From contig NZ_LQXM01000026.1 of the NCBI RefSeq assembly GCF_001648555.1, positions 62,001-126,000 of the forward strand: DNA of 64,000 bases, in the 5' to 3' direction. The position numbers were made by a program, and so were the translations under genes. Shown in pieces: positions 53,793 to 62,700 of this stretch; position 1 is the first letter of the stretch; every line of letters begins with the position of its first letter. This stretch comes from Rossellomorea aquimaris TF-12 (lineage in GTDB: Bacteria; Bacillota; Bacilli; Bacillales; Bacillaceae_B). Below the pieces are notes generated by a model. The model searched no databases. It was given only the letters and a program-made list of their open reading frames with translations, and was not told where the DNA came from.

Positions 53793-54662
53793 TTATCCAT
53801 TTATAATTGTTCCACCATTAATATGAATCATCTGCCCTGAAACATAGCTTGAATCATTACTTGCTAAATAAACGTAAGCGGGTCCTAATTCAAAAGGCTG
53901 TCCTGCGCGACCTAAAGGGGTATTGGACCCAAATTGTGAAACCTTCTGAGAACTGAATGTTGAAGGGATAAGAGGAGTCCAAATAGGACCAGGTGCCACT
54001 CCATTTACCCTAATTCCATCTGAAGCGATGTTTTCGGCTAAAGATCGTGTAAAGCTGACAATCGCTCCTTTGGTTGAAGAGTAGTCTATTAAATCTTTGT
54101 TTCCTTTATATGCTGTTATGGAAGCTGTATTTATGATAGACGCACCCTTCTTCAAGTGTGGAAGAGCAGCTTTTGTTAAATAAAACATTGAGAAAACATT
54201 GGTGCGGAATGTTCTTTCTAACTGTTCATTGCTAATATCCTGAAGTCCTTGTTGCGGGTGCTGTTCAGCTGCATTATTGACCAGTATATCCAGCTTTCCA
54301 AACTTTGAGATGGTTTTATTTATAATGTCTTCACAAAACGTTGAACTCCCAATATCACCTGCTAATAAAATACATTGAACTCCTTCTGCCTCAACAAGAT
54401 CCTTCGTTTTGTTAGCATCTTCGTGTTCATCTAAGTATGAGATGGCTACATGAGCTCCTTCTCGAGCAAAATACCATGCTACTGAACGACCAATTCCACT
54501 GTCTCCACCTGTAATGAGAGCTACCTTGCCATCTAATTTTCCACTGCCTTTATAATTTTGATCAGTATGAATCGGTTGAGGATTCATTTCATCAATTGTA
54601 CCTGGTTGATGGTTTTGATGTTGAGGTGGGAAGGTTTGTTTATTGTTTTGTTGTTGTGACAA
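53793..54662 (-). CDS. SDR family oxidoreductase (YdaD/YhdF-like general stress type)
   Basis: 289 residues. The Gln-rich N-terminal extension (about 45 residues) is typical of this SDR subgroup. Cofactor motif ITGGDSGIGRSVA, then NNAAEQHPQ, catalytic region SITAYKGNKDLIDYSSTKG and the end GQMIHINGG. Relatives in B. subtilis (YdaD, YhdF) belong to the sigma-B stress regulon, and a sigma-B-like promoter lies upstream. The substrate is unknown. TTG 54662 is 8 nt after AAGGAG; the GTG at 54671 overlaps that site. Confidence 0.85.
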   Translation of the reverse strand: MSQQQNNKQTFPPQHQNHQPGTIDEMNPQPIHTDQNYKGSGKLDGKVALITGGDSGIGRSVAWYFAREGAHVAISYLDEHEDANKTKDLVEAEGVQCILLAGDIGSSTFCEDIINKTISKFGKLDILVNNAAEQHPQQGLQDISNEQLERTFRTNVFSMFYLTKAALPHLKKGASIINTASITAYKGNKDLIDYSSTKGAIVSFTRSLAENIASDGIRVNGVAPGPIWTPLIPSTFSSQKVSQFGSNTPLGRAGQPFELGPAYVYLASNDSSYVSGQMIHINGGTIING

Positions 54663-54733
54663 TGAAAACACTCCTTATATAAGTTAGTCAATTTTTTAAT
54701 GAAGAGAGGCTATAAGGTTTCTTAGATTAGTGT

Positions 54734-54758
54734 TTACCCGGAGTGTGTAATTATTAAC
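54734..54758 (-). promoter_or_regulatory. Putative sigma-B promoter of the SDR gene
   Basis: Minus strand: GTTAAT (54758-54753), a 13-nt spacer, GGGTAA (54739-54734), near the sigma-B pattern GTTTAA-N12-15-GGGTAT. Confidence 0.5.
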
Positions 54759-54795
54759 ATGTTTAGAGAATATTTGTAGAATGCTCTTTTGGTAA

Positions 54796-54902
54796 GGCTG
54801 CTATCGTAAACTTTGGTACTTTTGAAAAAGCGAGTAGTGGTTGATTTTAGCTCCTGGTGCTCGTTTTCGGCGGGGCGTGAGGTGAGCATCCTCATTGCAG
54901 GT
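54796..54902 (+). repeat. IS-end-linked dispersed repeat, copy D
   Basis: GGCTGCTATCGTAAACTTTG at the start, then the family order: AAAAAGCGAGTAGTGGTTGATT, and a GC-rich part with GGCGGGGCGTGAG. It lies between the SDR promoter and the terminator of the reductase gene. No coding content. Confidence 0.7.
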
Positions 54903-54914
54903 TGGTACATACTC

Positions 54915-54950
54915 AAAAAAAAGATTTACCCTCATAATAGGGTAAATCTT
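54915..54950 (-). terminator. Terminator of the CoA-disulfide reductase-like gene
   Basis: Perfect 12-bp arms (54921-54932 and 54939-54950); on the minus strand a run of T follows. Confidence 0.85.
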
Positions 54951-54954
54951 ATCT

Positions 54955-56313
54955 TCACTCGTTATTATTTTTCATCATGCCTTCACCCTTATACCCGACA
55001 ATATTTAAAAATCCTTTTGGTGAAGAGTATGGTGGAGCATAAGAGGTCTCAATTTCTTGAAGTTCTGTAACGGTTAGGCCAGCGTAAATGGCAGTAGTAA
55101 GAAGGTCAATTTGTTTATCGATTCCTTCGCCACCTACTACATTTCCTCCAAATATCTTTCCGGTTTTAGTACAAAAATGAACTCTCATATAAACGTGTTT
55201 TGCATCTGGATAATACCCTGCATGAGACTTACCTTCATGAACCACGGTATGGAACGAATATTTCCGCTTTTTTAATTCCTTTTCACTCAATCCTGTTGAG
55301 GCAACCGTTATGTCGAAGACTTTCGCAATGGTTGTTCCAAGCATACCCTTAAAAGGAACTGGACTGCCTGTTATATGCTTTCCGATTATATATGCTTGTC
55401 TATGTGCTGGCCAAGCTAACGGAACTTGTTTAGGACTCTCATCGATATAGTCAAACGACTCAGCTACATCTCCAACAGCATATATAGAAGGGTCATTCGT
55501 TTGCATAAATTGATTGGTTTTTATTCCACCAGATTCCCCAATGGATAAATCAGAGGTTTCTGCAATACGGTTGTTCGGTCTTATGCCTACAGCTAAGAGC
55601 ACAAAATCAGACTCCAATGATTTACCGCTATCGAGTTGCAGAGTGTTAGATGAAAGAACTTCTTTAAGGCCATCTTTTAAATACAACGAAATTTCTTTTT
55701 CCTTCATATGTTCCTGAGCAATTAATGCTGTCTCTTCATCCACAATACTTAAGATATGGTTTGAACGTTCTACTAAGTTAACCTTTATCCCCAGATGTTG
55801 AAAGTTTTCTGCCATTTCTACCCCAATAAATCCACCACCAATAATGGTACATGTTTTTGGTTTTTCTGTTTCAATGTATTGTTTTAATCTATCCATATTT
55901 TCCACAGTTCTCAGGTTGAAAAAAGGAATTTTATCTAATCCCGAGATCTTTGGAATAAAGGGTCTGGCACCAGTCGCTATGACGAGGTAGTCATATGATT
56001 CCTGGTATTCTCGATTGTTTTGATGGTCTTTGATTTTTATCTTTTGATTCTTTCGATCAATCTCTATAGCTTCATGCTGCATTCTCACATCAATATTTTT
56101 TTTAGTATGTAATTTTTCTGGTGTTGATGCAAATAGACTTTCTCTTTTTTTAATGACATTTCCTAAATAATAAGGCATCCCGCATGCACCATAAGATAGA
56201 TAGGATGTTTTTTCTAAGAGAATAATTTCAATATGTTCGTCCAGTTTTCTTATTTGAGAAGCAGTAGTAGCTCCACCACCAACTGCGCCTATAACAATTA
56301 CTTTTTTACTCAA
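54955..56313 (-). CDS. CoA-disulfide reductase / NADH oxidase-like flavoprotein
   Basis: 452 residues, pyridine-nucleotide disulfide oxidoreductase family. FAD fold VIVIGAVGGGATTAS, the single redox Cys in SYGACGMPYYLG (near residue 44), an NAD fold IIGGGFIGVEMAE, and YAVGDVAE before the dimerisation domain. A single Cys at this place is found in CoA-disulfide reductases and NADH oxidases/peroxidases, so the electron acceptor is open. TTG 56313 follows AGGGGGG by 6 nt; the frame continues to 56355 through a repeat and has no ribosome site there. Confidence 0.82.
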   Translation of the reverse strand: MSKKVIVIGAVGGGATTASQIRKLDEHIEIILLEKTSYLSYGACGMPYYLGNVIKKRESLFASTPEKLHTKKNIDVRMQHEAIEIDRKNQKIKIKDHQNNREYQESYDYLVIATGARPFIPKISGLDKIPFFNLRTVENMDRLKQYIETEKPKTCTIIGGGFIGVEMAENFQHLGIKVNLVERSNHILSIVDEETALIAQEHMKEKEISLYLKDGLKEVLSSNTLQLDSGKSLESDFVLLAVGIRPNNRIAETSDLSIGESGGIKTNQFMQTNDPSIYAVGDVAESFDYIDESPKQVPLAWPAHRQAYIIGKHITGSPVPFKGMLGTTIAKVFDITVASTGLSEKELKKRKYSFHTVVHEGKSHAGYYPDAKHVYMRVHFCTKTGKIFGGNVVGGEGIDKQIDLLTTAIYAGLTVTELQEIETSYAPPYSSPKGFLNIVGYKGEGMMKNNNE

Positions 56314-56329
56314 TTTTTTCCCCCCTAAA

Positions 56330-56377
56330 GGCTCTATTCGTAAACGATGCCTCAATCAACTTTGGCAAATAGCAACT
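56330..56377 (+). repeat. IS-end-linked dispersed repeat, copy E (short)
   Basis: It begins GGCTCTATTCGTAAACGATG and ends GGCAAATAGCAAC; the end is the complement of the TTGCTATTT segment that follows the IS end. About 48 bp, directly upstream of the ribosome site of the reductase gene. Confidence 0.5.
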
Positions 56378-56383
56378 AGTAAT

Positions 56384-56422
56384 AAAAAAGGTCTAATGAG
56401 TTTATATTACCCATTAGACCTT
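56384..56422 (-). terminator. Terminator of the yajQ-like gene
   Basis: AAGGTCTAATG (56388-56398) pairs with CATTAGACCTT (56412-56422); on the minus strand T-rich sequence follows. Confidence 0.8.
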
Positions 56423-56436
56423 GGTGAGAAACGATA

Positions 56437-56928
56437 TTAACGGAAATTAACAAATTGGACATCAATGGATAAATCAGCTTCTCTTATGCTGGCAATGATT
56501 TTTTGAAGGTCGTCCTTGCTTTTTCCAGTTACTCTTACTTGATCATCTTGAACCTGGCTCTTCACTTTTACAGAAGAGTTTTTGATAATTGTATTAATTT
56601 TTTTTGCATTTTCTTTATCAATTCCTTGCACAAGCTTTGCTCGTTGACGGACAGTCCCGCCAGAGGCACCTTCAAGCTTACTATAATCAAGGTTTTTAAC
56701 AGGAACATTTCGTTTAATTAGTTTGCTTAAAAGTACATCCTTTAATTGGTTCATTTTAAATTCATCGTCGGATACAAGAACAATTTCCTCACCATCAAGT
56801 TTGATATCACTCTTACTACCTTTAAAGTCATAGCGAGTTTGTACTTCTTTTAGTGCAATTTGAATAGCATTACTCACTTCAGACATATCTACTTTTGAGA
56901 CAACATCGAATGAACTTTCTTTCGCCAT
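56437..56928 (-). CDS. YajQ family nucleotide-binding protein
   Basis: 163 residues, the standard YajQ/DUF520 length with two ferredoxin-like halves. It starts [21 protein letters not shown], contains [13 protein letters not shown] and the end [12 protein letters not shown]. Family members bind nucleotides; in some Gram-negatives c-di-GMP binding has been shown, which need not hold here. ATG 56928 follows GAGGAGG. Monocistronic. Confidence 0.88.
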   Translation of the reverse strand: MAKESSFDVVSKVDMSEVSNAIQIALKEVQTRYDFKGSKSDIKLDGEEIVLVSDDEFKMNQLKDVLLSKLIKRNVPVKNLDYSKLEGASGGTVRQRAKLVQGIDKENAKKINTIIKNSSVKVKSQVQDDQVRVTGKSKDDLQKIIASIREADLSIDVQFVNFR

Positions 56929-57049
56929 ATGTAACTCCTCCTCTATATATTCTCACTCTTCATTATAGACATGGCCGATTCCTTCATACAACTTCTACGA
57001 GTATATATTTCGTAATTTTTTGATAGGAAAAGGTAAAAGAACGAAAATA

Positions 57050-57076
57050 AAAGAACCACTCTTTCATGAGTGGTTC
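57050..57076 (-). terminator. Terminator of the DUF3941 gene
   Basis: GAACCACTC (57053-57061) pairs with GAGTGGTTC (57068-57076); on the minus strand TTTTATTTTCG follows. Confidence 0.75.
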
Positions 57077-57085
57077 AATGTCCCC

Positions 57086-57217
57086 TTATAGATGATCGGT
57101 TTTCTTTGAATATTGGTTTTTGCCAGATTTTCGATTGTACTCTTTTATTTTGTTTTTTTCTTGAAGCAAAGCATTATTGTCTTTTGCTTTTTTTTCATTA
57201 TCAGATGTATGTGGCAT
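57086..57217 (-). CDS. Small DUF3941-type protein
   Basis: 43 residues, highly charged and without hydrophobic parts: MPHTSDNEKKAKDNNALLQE at the start and GKNQYSKKTDHL at the end, a pattern I recall from DUF3941 proteins of Bacillaceae. Function unknown. ATG 57217 follows AAGGGAG; the longer frame upstream is rejected because it runs into yitS. Confidence 0.75.
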   Translation of the reverse strand: MPHTSDNEKKAKDNNALLQEKNKIKEYNRKSGKNQYSKKTDHL

Positions 57218-57285
57218 ATGGTATTCTCCCTTTCCTAAAAACGTTTCTTCCTTAGTATGAGAAAGGGGGTGTAGATTTATGTGTA

Positions 57286-58134
57286 TTAGTTTAAGAAAAA
57301 GACAGCTAACGTTCCTGTTCCTGTATGAGATCCTACAGCACATCCAATAATATTAATATAAACCTCTTTAGGAGAGAATTTCTCTTCAATTAATCTTTTC
57401 ATTTCTTCTGCCAGTTCTATATCGTCACCATGACTGATGGCAATAACCTGATTAGAAAGGGTTGATCCACGTTCTTCCATGAGATCAAGGATTCGTTTAA
57501 GGAGCTTCTTCTTTCCGCGTAATTTTTCAATAGGAACCAGTTTCCCGTCCTCTACGTGTAAAAGAGGCTTAATATTTAGAAGGCCTCCTAGAAATGCAGA
57601 AGCTTTTGAGACTCGACCTCCTTTTGCCAAGTATTCTAAATCCTCTACGGTAAATAAGTGTTCCATATGTTCTGTATAGTGGTGGATTGTATCCAGGATG
57701 TCTTCTTTGCTTCCACCTTGTTGTAGCTTTTCAGCAGCATGCTTGACAATTAACCCATAGCCTAGGGAAGCGCATTTAGAGTCAATGATGGTTAAATCCA
57801 GATTAGGGTACTCTTCTTTTACTTGATCATGTATCATGACTGCCGTTTGATATGTACCCGATAATTGTGAAGAAAAAGCTATATAAATACCGGTATCTTT
57901 ATTTATTGCAAGCTCTGTGAATTTCTTTAAAAAATGTTCCGGGGAAACTTGAGAAGTTTTAGGCATATGACCTTGACGAATTTTGTCAAACACCATTTTA
58001 GGTTCAATGGTAACTAAGTCTTCATAGTCTTGACCGTCAATATGTACTTTTAATGGGAGAAGCTCTATGTTGGTTTGTTCATAAAATTCTGAGGGAAGGT
58101 CGCATGCGCTATCAGCAAACAATTTCACTGTCAT
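57286..58134 (-). CDS. yitS: DegV family protein (YitS)
   Basis: 282 residues. MTVKLFADSACDLP at the start, TSQVSPEHF, a middle IYIAFSSQLSGTYQTA and the end VGSHTGTGTLAVFFLN are DegV signatures. DegV/FakB-like proteins bind a fatty acid and present it to a fatty acid kinase. ATG 58134 is 8 nt after AAAGGA; ATG 58143 overlaps that site. Divergent from yitT as in B. subtilis. Confidence 0.88.
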   Translation of the reverse strand: MTVKLFADSACDLPSEFYEQTNIELLPLKVHIDGQDYEDLVTIEPKMVFDKIRQGHMPKTSQVSPEHFLKKFTELAINKDTGIYIAFSSQLSGTYQTAVMIHDQVKEEYPNLDLTIIDSKCASLGYGLIVKHAAEKLQQGGSKEDILDTIHHYTEHMEHLFTVEDLEYLAKGGRVSKASAFLGGLLNIKPLLHVEDGKLVPIEKLRGKKKLLKRILDLMEERGSTLSNQVIAISHGDDIELAEEMKRLIEEKFSPKEVYINIIGCAVGSHTGTGTLAVFFLN

Positions 58135-58324
58135 CTTAATCATCCTTTACCTTTTCTTTATAGCTTAAGTCTAGCTATATTTGACTAAAATAACAATCTA
58201 TTCATGCTAAATTTCATGTAAAAAGGATTGTTTTATATTTAAAGGGTGAAGAAAGTGTTTAGTTTAGTTATGATATATTGTGGAACATACAAGATAACAA
58301 TATAATGTCGAAGGAGGTCTGTCG

Positions 58325-59179
58325 ATGTCGAGAGATCATGTTCATCTAGAAGCAAAAAAATTTATCGTCGTGCTAATAGGATCAATACTTGGAGCAATTG
58401 CCATGAACTTTTTTCTTATTCCTGCCAATGTATATGCAAGCGGGTTTACAGGAATTGCCCAATTATTATCAAGTATATTAAAAGAGTTTGCCCCATTTAA
58501 TATATCAACAGGAATTTTATTATTCATCTTAAATATTCCTGTCACAATAATAGGGTGGCTGAAAGTAGGTCGTTCCTTTACGATTTATAGCTTTATTTCA
58601 GTATTTCTTACTTCTTTTTTCTTAGAGGTTATTCCTGTTATTTCACTTTCTCCAGATATTTTGTTAAATGCTGTCTTTGGAGGCGTTATCGCTGCTGTGG
58701 GAGTAGGTATCACATTAAAGTGGGGAGCTTCAACGGGGGGAATGGACATTATTGCCATGATTCTCTCTAGAATGAAGGATAAACCAGTGGGTACGTATTT
58801 CTTTTTAATGAATGCAGTCATTATAACATCAGCAGGATTTTTGTATGGTTGGGAAAAAGCACTGTACACGTTAGTTACGTTGTATGCTTCTACTCGTGTT
58901 ATTGATGCAATTCATACACGTCATGAGAAACTGACCGCAATGATTGTGACTAAAAAATCGAATGAATTACGTGAAGCCATTCATTCGAAGTTAATGAGAG
59001 GTATTACTACATTACCTGCAAAAGGTGCTTTTTCAGGTGAGGCCAAAGAAATGATGATTATTGTAATCTCAAGGTATGAACTGTACGAGATTGAACAAGT
59101 GATCAAAGAGGTAGACCCAAATGCCTTTACGAATATTGTTCAGACAACAGGCATATTCGGATTCTTTAGAAAAGATTAG
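58325..59179 (+). CDS. yitT: YitT family membrane protein
   Basis: 284 residues. Five or six hydrophobic helices (LIGSILGAIAMNFFLIPANVYASGFTGIAQLL, read in part) followed by a cytoplasmic DUF2179 domain (about 200-284) with AIHSKLMRGITTLPAKGAFSGE. Function unknown; family membrane proteins are widespread in Bacilli. ATG 58325 follows AAGGAGG. Synteny with yitS and ipi supports the name. Confidence 0.88.
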   Translation: MSRDHVHLEAKKFIVVLIGSILGAIAMNFFLIPANVYASGFTGIAQLLSSILKEFAPFNISTGILLFILNIPVTIIGWLKVGRSFTIYSFISVFLTSFFLEVIPVISLSPDILLNAVFGGVIAAVGVGITLKWGASTGGMDIIAMILSRMKDKPVGTYFFLMNAVIITSAGFLYGWEKALYTLVTLYASTRVIDAIHTRHEKLTAMIVTKKSNELREAIHSKLMRGITTLPAKGAFSGEAKEMMIIVISRYELYEIEQVIKEVDPNAFTNIVQTTGIFGFFRKD

Positions 59180-59239
59180 ATTCTATATTTTTACAAATAC
59201 TAAAAGGTGAACCTGAATTGTATAGAAAGGGGTATCACC

Positions 59240-59986
59240 TTGAAGGTAATTTCATGGATGATCATAAGTGGTCTTTTATTTATTTGTTTACCTTTCAATT
59301 TGGAGGCGAAGCAGGATTCTCCTATCACTTTTTCTGTCACAGCTTTTCCTGAAGAAGAGTCAGTAACCATTCAGCTTATTCTTTATAATCAATCAAGTAT
59401 GAAAAAGAATGTTACGTTCCGTACGAGTCAATTTTTTGATTTTGTGATTACCAATGAAGAAGGAAAACAGATCTATGTATATGGTAAGGATAAATCCTAT
59501 CTTCAAAGGTTACACACTGTTCACTTGAAGCCGGGGGGAACAAAGCTGTGGAAAAGTGAGTGGAATTACTATCATGATGAGAAACGTGTTCCGCCAGGGA
59601 AGTATACCATACATGCAAGACTTCTTGGAGAAGACCTAAGTAGCTTCAATACACCACTAAGAGCTTCTCATACTTTTATTGTATTAAAGGAAAATCCATC
59701 TTTTAGGCATGTCAGTATTCGATCACACCATGATAAATTGGTTGTAAGAGGACAAGCAAATGTGTCAGCTGGAAGCTTTTATTATAGTGTAGAAGATGGA
59801 CATAACGTACTAATTAATGAAACACTCATGAAAGTGAACAAAGATGCTCCAGCCTGGACAGACTTCAGCTTCTCATTCCCTGTCCCTAGATGTAACAAGG
59901 CCAATGAATGTTTTCTGCTTCTGTATGAACGGGATGAAATGAGCGGGAAAATCCGTCATCCTTATCTAATGAGGCTGAAACACTAA
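59240..59986 (+). CDS. ipi: BsuPI-domain protein (Ipi-like proteinase inhibitor) with signal peptide
   Basis: 248 residues, longer than the 119-residue intracellular Ipi of B. subtilis. An N-terminal signal peptide (ISWMIISGLLFICLPF ... LEAK) is followed by a BsuPI domain (about 25-130: VTIQLILYNQSSMKKNVTFR, VPPGKYTIHARL) and an extra beta-rich C-terminal domain. It is therefore probably secreted or at the surface, unlike B. subtilis Ipi. The start is TTG 59240 after AAAGGGG; no better start is seen. Synteny between yitT and yizC supports orthology. Confidence 0.75.
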   Translation: MKVISWMIISGLLFICLPFNLEAKQDSPITFSVTAFPEEESVTIQLILYNQSSMKKNVTFRTSQFFDFVITNEEGKQIYVYGKDKSYLQRLHTVHLKPGGTKLWKSEWNYYHDEKRVPPGKYTIHARLLGEDLSSFNTPLRASHTFIVLKENPSFRHVSIRSHHDKLVVRGQANVSAGSFYYSVEDGHNVLINETLMKVNKDAPAWTDFSFSFPVPRCNKANECFLLLYERDEMSGKIRHPYLMRLKH

Positions 59987-60025
59987 AAAAGGGGTGAACC
60001 TATTGATTTAGGTTCACCCTTTTTT
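59985..60025. terminator. Bidirectional terminator between ipi and yizC
   Basis: AAAAAAGGGGTGAACCT (59985-60001) pairs with AGGTTCACCCTTTTTT (60010-60025). Confidence 0.9.
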
Positions 60026-60027
60026 CA

Positions 60028-60219
60028 TTATTGGAGTTGGTTCAATTCATCTTGCAGAACATGTAATTGTTTTTGTTCTTCTACATTTGAGTTAGCGTAA
60101 GCAGAAGACAAGGCATTTTTAGCTTGATCAATGGACATTTTAGCATTATCACCAGAGGAGCATGCTTCTTTTGCAGAGATTACCGCCTGTCTTGCTTGTC
60201 GGAATAATGGATTACTCAT
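60028..60219 (-). CDS. yizC: DUF3813 protein YizC
   Basis: 63 residues, helical and charged: MSNPLFRQARQAVISAKEAC, then SIDQAKNALSSAYANSN and VLQDELNQLQ. It fits DUF3813/YizC, next to yitU in B. subtilis. Function unknown. ATG 60219 overlaps the stop of a small upstream gene (TAATG). Confidence 0.8.
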   Translation of the reverse strand: MSNPLFRQARQAVISAKEACSSGDNAKMSIDQAKNALSSAYANSNVEEQKQLHVLQDELNQLQ

Positions 60220-60374
60220 TATTCCATTCCCCCTAGGGAGGAGTTTTCAACATTTGAAGAAAGCTTTTTGGCCTCTGCTTCGGCATATGTCAAATGATAA
60301 GGGATACGTTCATCGTGTTTTGATACCGCATTTTTACCTTGTTGTACAAATCGTTTTGATTTATTTCTACCCAA
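60219..60374 (-). CDS. Small protein of unknown function, coupled to yizC
   Basis: 51 residues translated by eye: MGRNKSKRFVQQGKNAVSKH at the start, a middle PYHLTYAEAEAKKLSSNVE and the end NSSLGGME. TTG 60374 follows AAGGGGTGG by 5 nt, and the stop overlaps the yizC start by one nt (TAATG), a typical coupled arrangement. I do not recognise a function. The basic first half and acidic second half suggest a soluble cytoplasmic or spore protein. Confidence 0.65.
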   Translation of the reverse strand: MGRNKSKRFVQQGKNAVSKHDERIPYHLTYAEAEAKKLSSNVENSSLGGME

Positions 60375-60493
60375 CACTACCACCCCTTCATATAACTAGA
60401 ACGCGAATAGTTGCGTTCCTTTTTAGTATGGCTAGTTAAGGGTGGAATAGTGTATGAATTATTACCCACTGCTACCAGTAGGTTTGACCATCA

Positions 60494-61309
60494 TTAGAGG
60501 TTAAAGCGCTTTTGTAAAAAGTGTCCGATACCATCTTCTTCGTTCGATAAGGTTACCTCATTGGCAATGTCTTTAAGTGGTCCAATTGCATTCCCCATAG
60601 CTACACCAGTTCCTGCGTACTCAAGCATTTCCAAATCATTGTCCTCATCTCCGAATGCAATAATTCGTTCTTGTGGAATATTTAATGAAGAAGCAACCCT
60701 TTCTATTCCAACGGCTTTATTTAACCCTGTTTTAACAATTTCAATGATGTGCCACGGAGCTGCCCATCGTCGGTGATCAATTAATTCAGCATGTACATCA
60801 TCAAGGTGAGCGCGAATTTCCTTAACGTCGCTTTCCTCAGCATGAATAAGCATCGATGTAGGATGGTCAGTAAGTACATTACGAATATCACCAGTAGTGA
60901 TAGATGGGTCTCCCATCATAAATACGTCAATAATTCGCTCATCATGATAATGAAGATATACATCATCCATTACTTCAGCTACAATATTTCGGAATTTAAA
61001 ATCATAGCAAGCATCTATAATTTGTTTTGCCACTTCTAAATCCATCGGCTCATGAAAAGTTCCCCATGAATCATCAGTAGGGTGATGCACAAACGCACCA
61101 TTAAAATTAACGATAGGAGTAGTTAGCTTTAATTCCTGATAATAAATTTCACTTGCACGATAAGGTCTGCCTGTGGCAATCATGACTTCATGGCCTTGTT
61201 GACGAATTTTTGATAAAATGTCAAATGTTTTAGAAGAAATCTTCTTTTCATCTGTAAGGAGGGTCCCATCTAAATCAAGAACAATTAAGTGTTTTTCATC
61301 TAAACTCAT
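60494..61309 (-). CDS. yitU: Cof-type HAD phosphatase YitU
   Basis: 271 residues, HAD superfamily type IIB. Motif I VLDLDGTLLTDEK (nucleophile Asp), motif II ATGRPY, Lys in KAVGIERVA and motif IV FGDEDNDLEML, all intact, with the C2B cap between. B. subtilis YitU is reported to hydrolyse flavin-pathway phosphates, among others. The ATG at 61309 has no strong Shine-Dalgarno site. Confidence 0.88.
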   Translation of the reverse strand: MSLDEKHLIVLDLDGTLLTDEKKISSKTFDILSKIRQQGHEVMIATGRPYRASEIYYQELKLTTPIVNFNGAFVHHPTDDSWGTFHEPMDLEVAKQIIDACYDFKFRNIVAEVMDDVYLHYHDERIIDVFMMGDPSITTGDIRNVLTDHPTSMLIHAEESDVKEIRAHLDDVHAELIDHRRWAAPWHIIEIVKTGLNKAVGIERVASSLNIPQERIIAFGDEDNDLEMLEYAGTGVAMGNAIGPLKDIANEVTLSNEEDGIGHFLQKRFNL

Positions 61310-61499
61310 AAATATAATTCCCCAATCTTAAGCAATTGTTTTGAAATAATGCCTGGTTCTAGTGTATCGTTAGACATTGAAAGCTGTCTACTTTAGAAAG
61401 GTACATTTAAAAAATGTTTACAATCCTTTAAATATTATTCATCTTACCAAATCTAAGATATCTTTATAAAGGAAAAGCATCCAGGAGGGATAAAGAAAC

Positions 61500-62273
61500 A
61501 TGATATTAGTAGAACAATCAAGCATTAACAAGATTCCCTTTCTTCAACTTGTTAAAGAAGAAAGTTTGGATAAACCACTACCCTTATGTTTTTTTATCCA
61601 CGGATTTACAAGTGCCAAAGAACATAATTTGCACTATGCATATTATTTAGCTGAAAAAGGATTTAGAGTAATTCTCCCTGATAGTATGGAGCATGGTGAA
61701 AGGGATTCAGGAAAGTCTGAGCAGCAATTAGGAGAAATATTTTGGGAAATTGTTCTGCAAACTATTCATGAATTATCTATTCTAAAGGGTCACTTTGATC
61801 AAAAGGGGTTACTTAGTGAAAGCAAAATTGGTGTTGCAGGAACCTCCATGGGAGGAATTGTCACCCTGGGAGCACTAACTCAGTATGACTGGATTTCTTC
61901 AGCAGTATCCTTAATGGGTAATCCTTCTTATGTAAAATTTGCGAAAGCTCAAATTGCTCAAGTAAAAGCACTTGGCTATAAGATTCCTTATACAGAAGAA
62001 GAAACGATGAGAATCTTTAGGGAATTAGAAAAATATGATTTAAGCCTGCAACCTGAGAAACTAAAGGGTAGACCTCTTATGTTTTGGCATGGGAAAAGGG
62101 ACAAGGTTGTTCCCTTCCAACTGACACATGAGTTTTATCATAGTATTTTACCCTATTATGAAGATCTTGAAGATAACTTATTATTTGTCGAGGATGAGAA
62201 GGCTGACCACAAAGTATCTAGAGAAGGTGTGATAAAACTGGTGGAGTGGTTTGAAAAGCACTTATCAGCCTAA
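61500..62273 (+). CDS. yitV: Alpha/beta hydrolase esterase YitV
   Basis: 257 residues. FFIHGFTSAKEH (oxyanion region), the nucleophile elbow GTSMGG near residue 116, Asp in GKRDKVVPF and the catalytic His in KADHKVS. A cytoplasmic esterase-like protein of unknown substrate. ATG 61500 follows AGGAGGG. Synteny with yitU and yitW. Confidence 0.87.
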   Translation: MILVEQSSINKIPFLQLVKEESLDKPLPLCFFIHGFTSAKEHNLHYAYYLAEKGFRVILPDSMEHGERDSGKSEQQLGEIFWEIVLQTIHELSILKGHFDQKGLLSESKIGVAGTSMGGIVTLGALTQYDWISSAVSLMGNPSYVKFAKAQIAQVKALGYKIPYTEEETMRIFRELEKYDLSLQPEKLKGRPLMFWHGKRDKVVPFQLTHEFYHSILPYYEDLEDNLLFVEDEKADHKVSREGVIKLVEWFEKHLSA

Positions 62274-62388
62274 TATTTTTGTTTTATTGTATTATTTTTG
62301 TTAAGATGATGAAGAAAAAACACATTAAGTATAAAGGATTTAATGTTTAATATGAAAAATCCTTATTAAATCATAAAGGAGTGCTAAT

Positions 62389-62697
62389 ATGGATCAGGAT
62401 CTTAAAGATAATTTGATGGGTGCCCTTGAACAGGTAGTTGACCCTGAATTAGGTATAGACATTGTTAATTTAGGATTAGTTTATGATGTGGATTTAGATG
62501 AGGAAGGCAAAGCTACTGTAACAATGACCCTGACTTCAATGGGATGTCCCCTTGCTGGTACCATTGTAGAACAAGTAAAAGCGGCTTTAAGCGATATTCC
62601 AGAAGTTAAAGAGACGGAAGTAGATATTGTTTGGAATCCACCATGGAGTAAGGACAATATGTCTAGGTACGCGAAGATTGCTTTAGGAATAAGATAA
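62389..62697 (+). CDS. yitW: MIP18/DUF59 family iron-sulfur assembly protein YitW
   Basis: 102 residues: VVDPELGIDIVNLGLVYDVD, the conserved Cys in TLTSMGCPLAGTI, and the end WNPPWSKDNMSRYAKIALGI are typical of the SufT/MIP18 group, which helps to mature Fe-S proteins. ATG 62389 follows AAAGGAG. Followed by a strong terminator. Confidence 0.9.
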   Translation: MDQDLKDNLMGALEQVVDPELGIDIVNLGLVYDVDLDEEGKATVTMTLTSMGCPLAGTIVEQVKAALSDIPEVKETEVDIVWNPPWSKDNMSRYAKIALGIR

Positions 62698-62700
62698 AAA

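Noticed and set aside
54813..55070. 85-residue plus-strand ORF
   Set aside because: It runs through repeat copy D, a terminator and the antisense of the reductase gene, without a ribosome site.
60399..60425. Terminator with GAACGC/GCGTTC arms
   Set aside because: The short stem is followed by T only on the plus strand, where no gene ends; no clear role.
60131..60439. 102-residue plus-strand ORF
   Set aside because: Antisense to yizC and the small coupled gene, which have proper ribosome sites and a TAATG junction.
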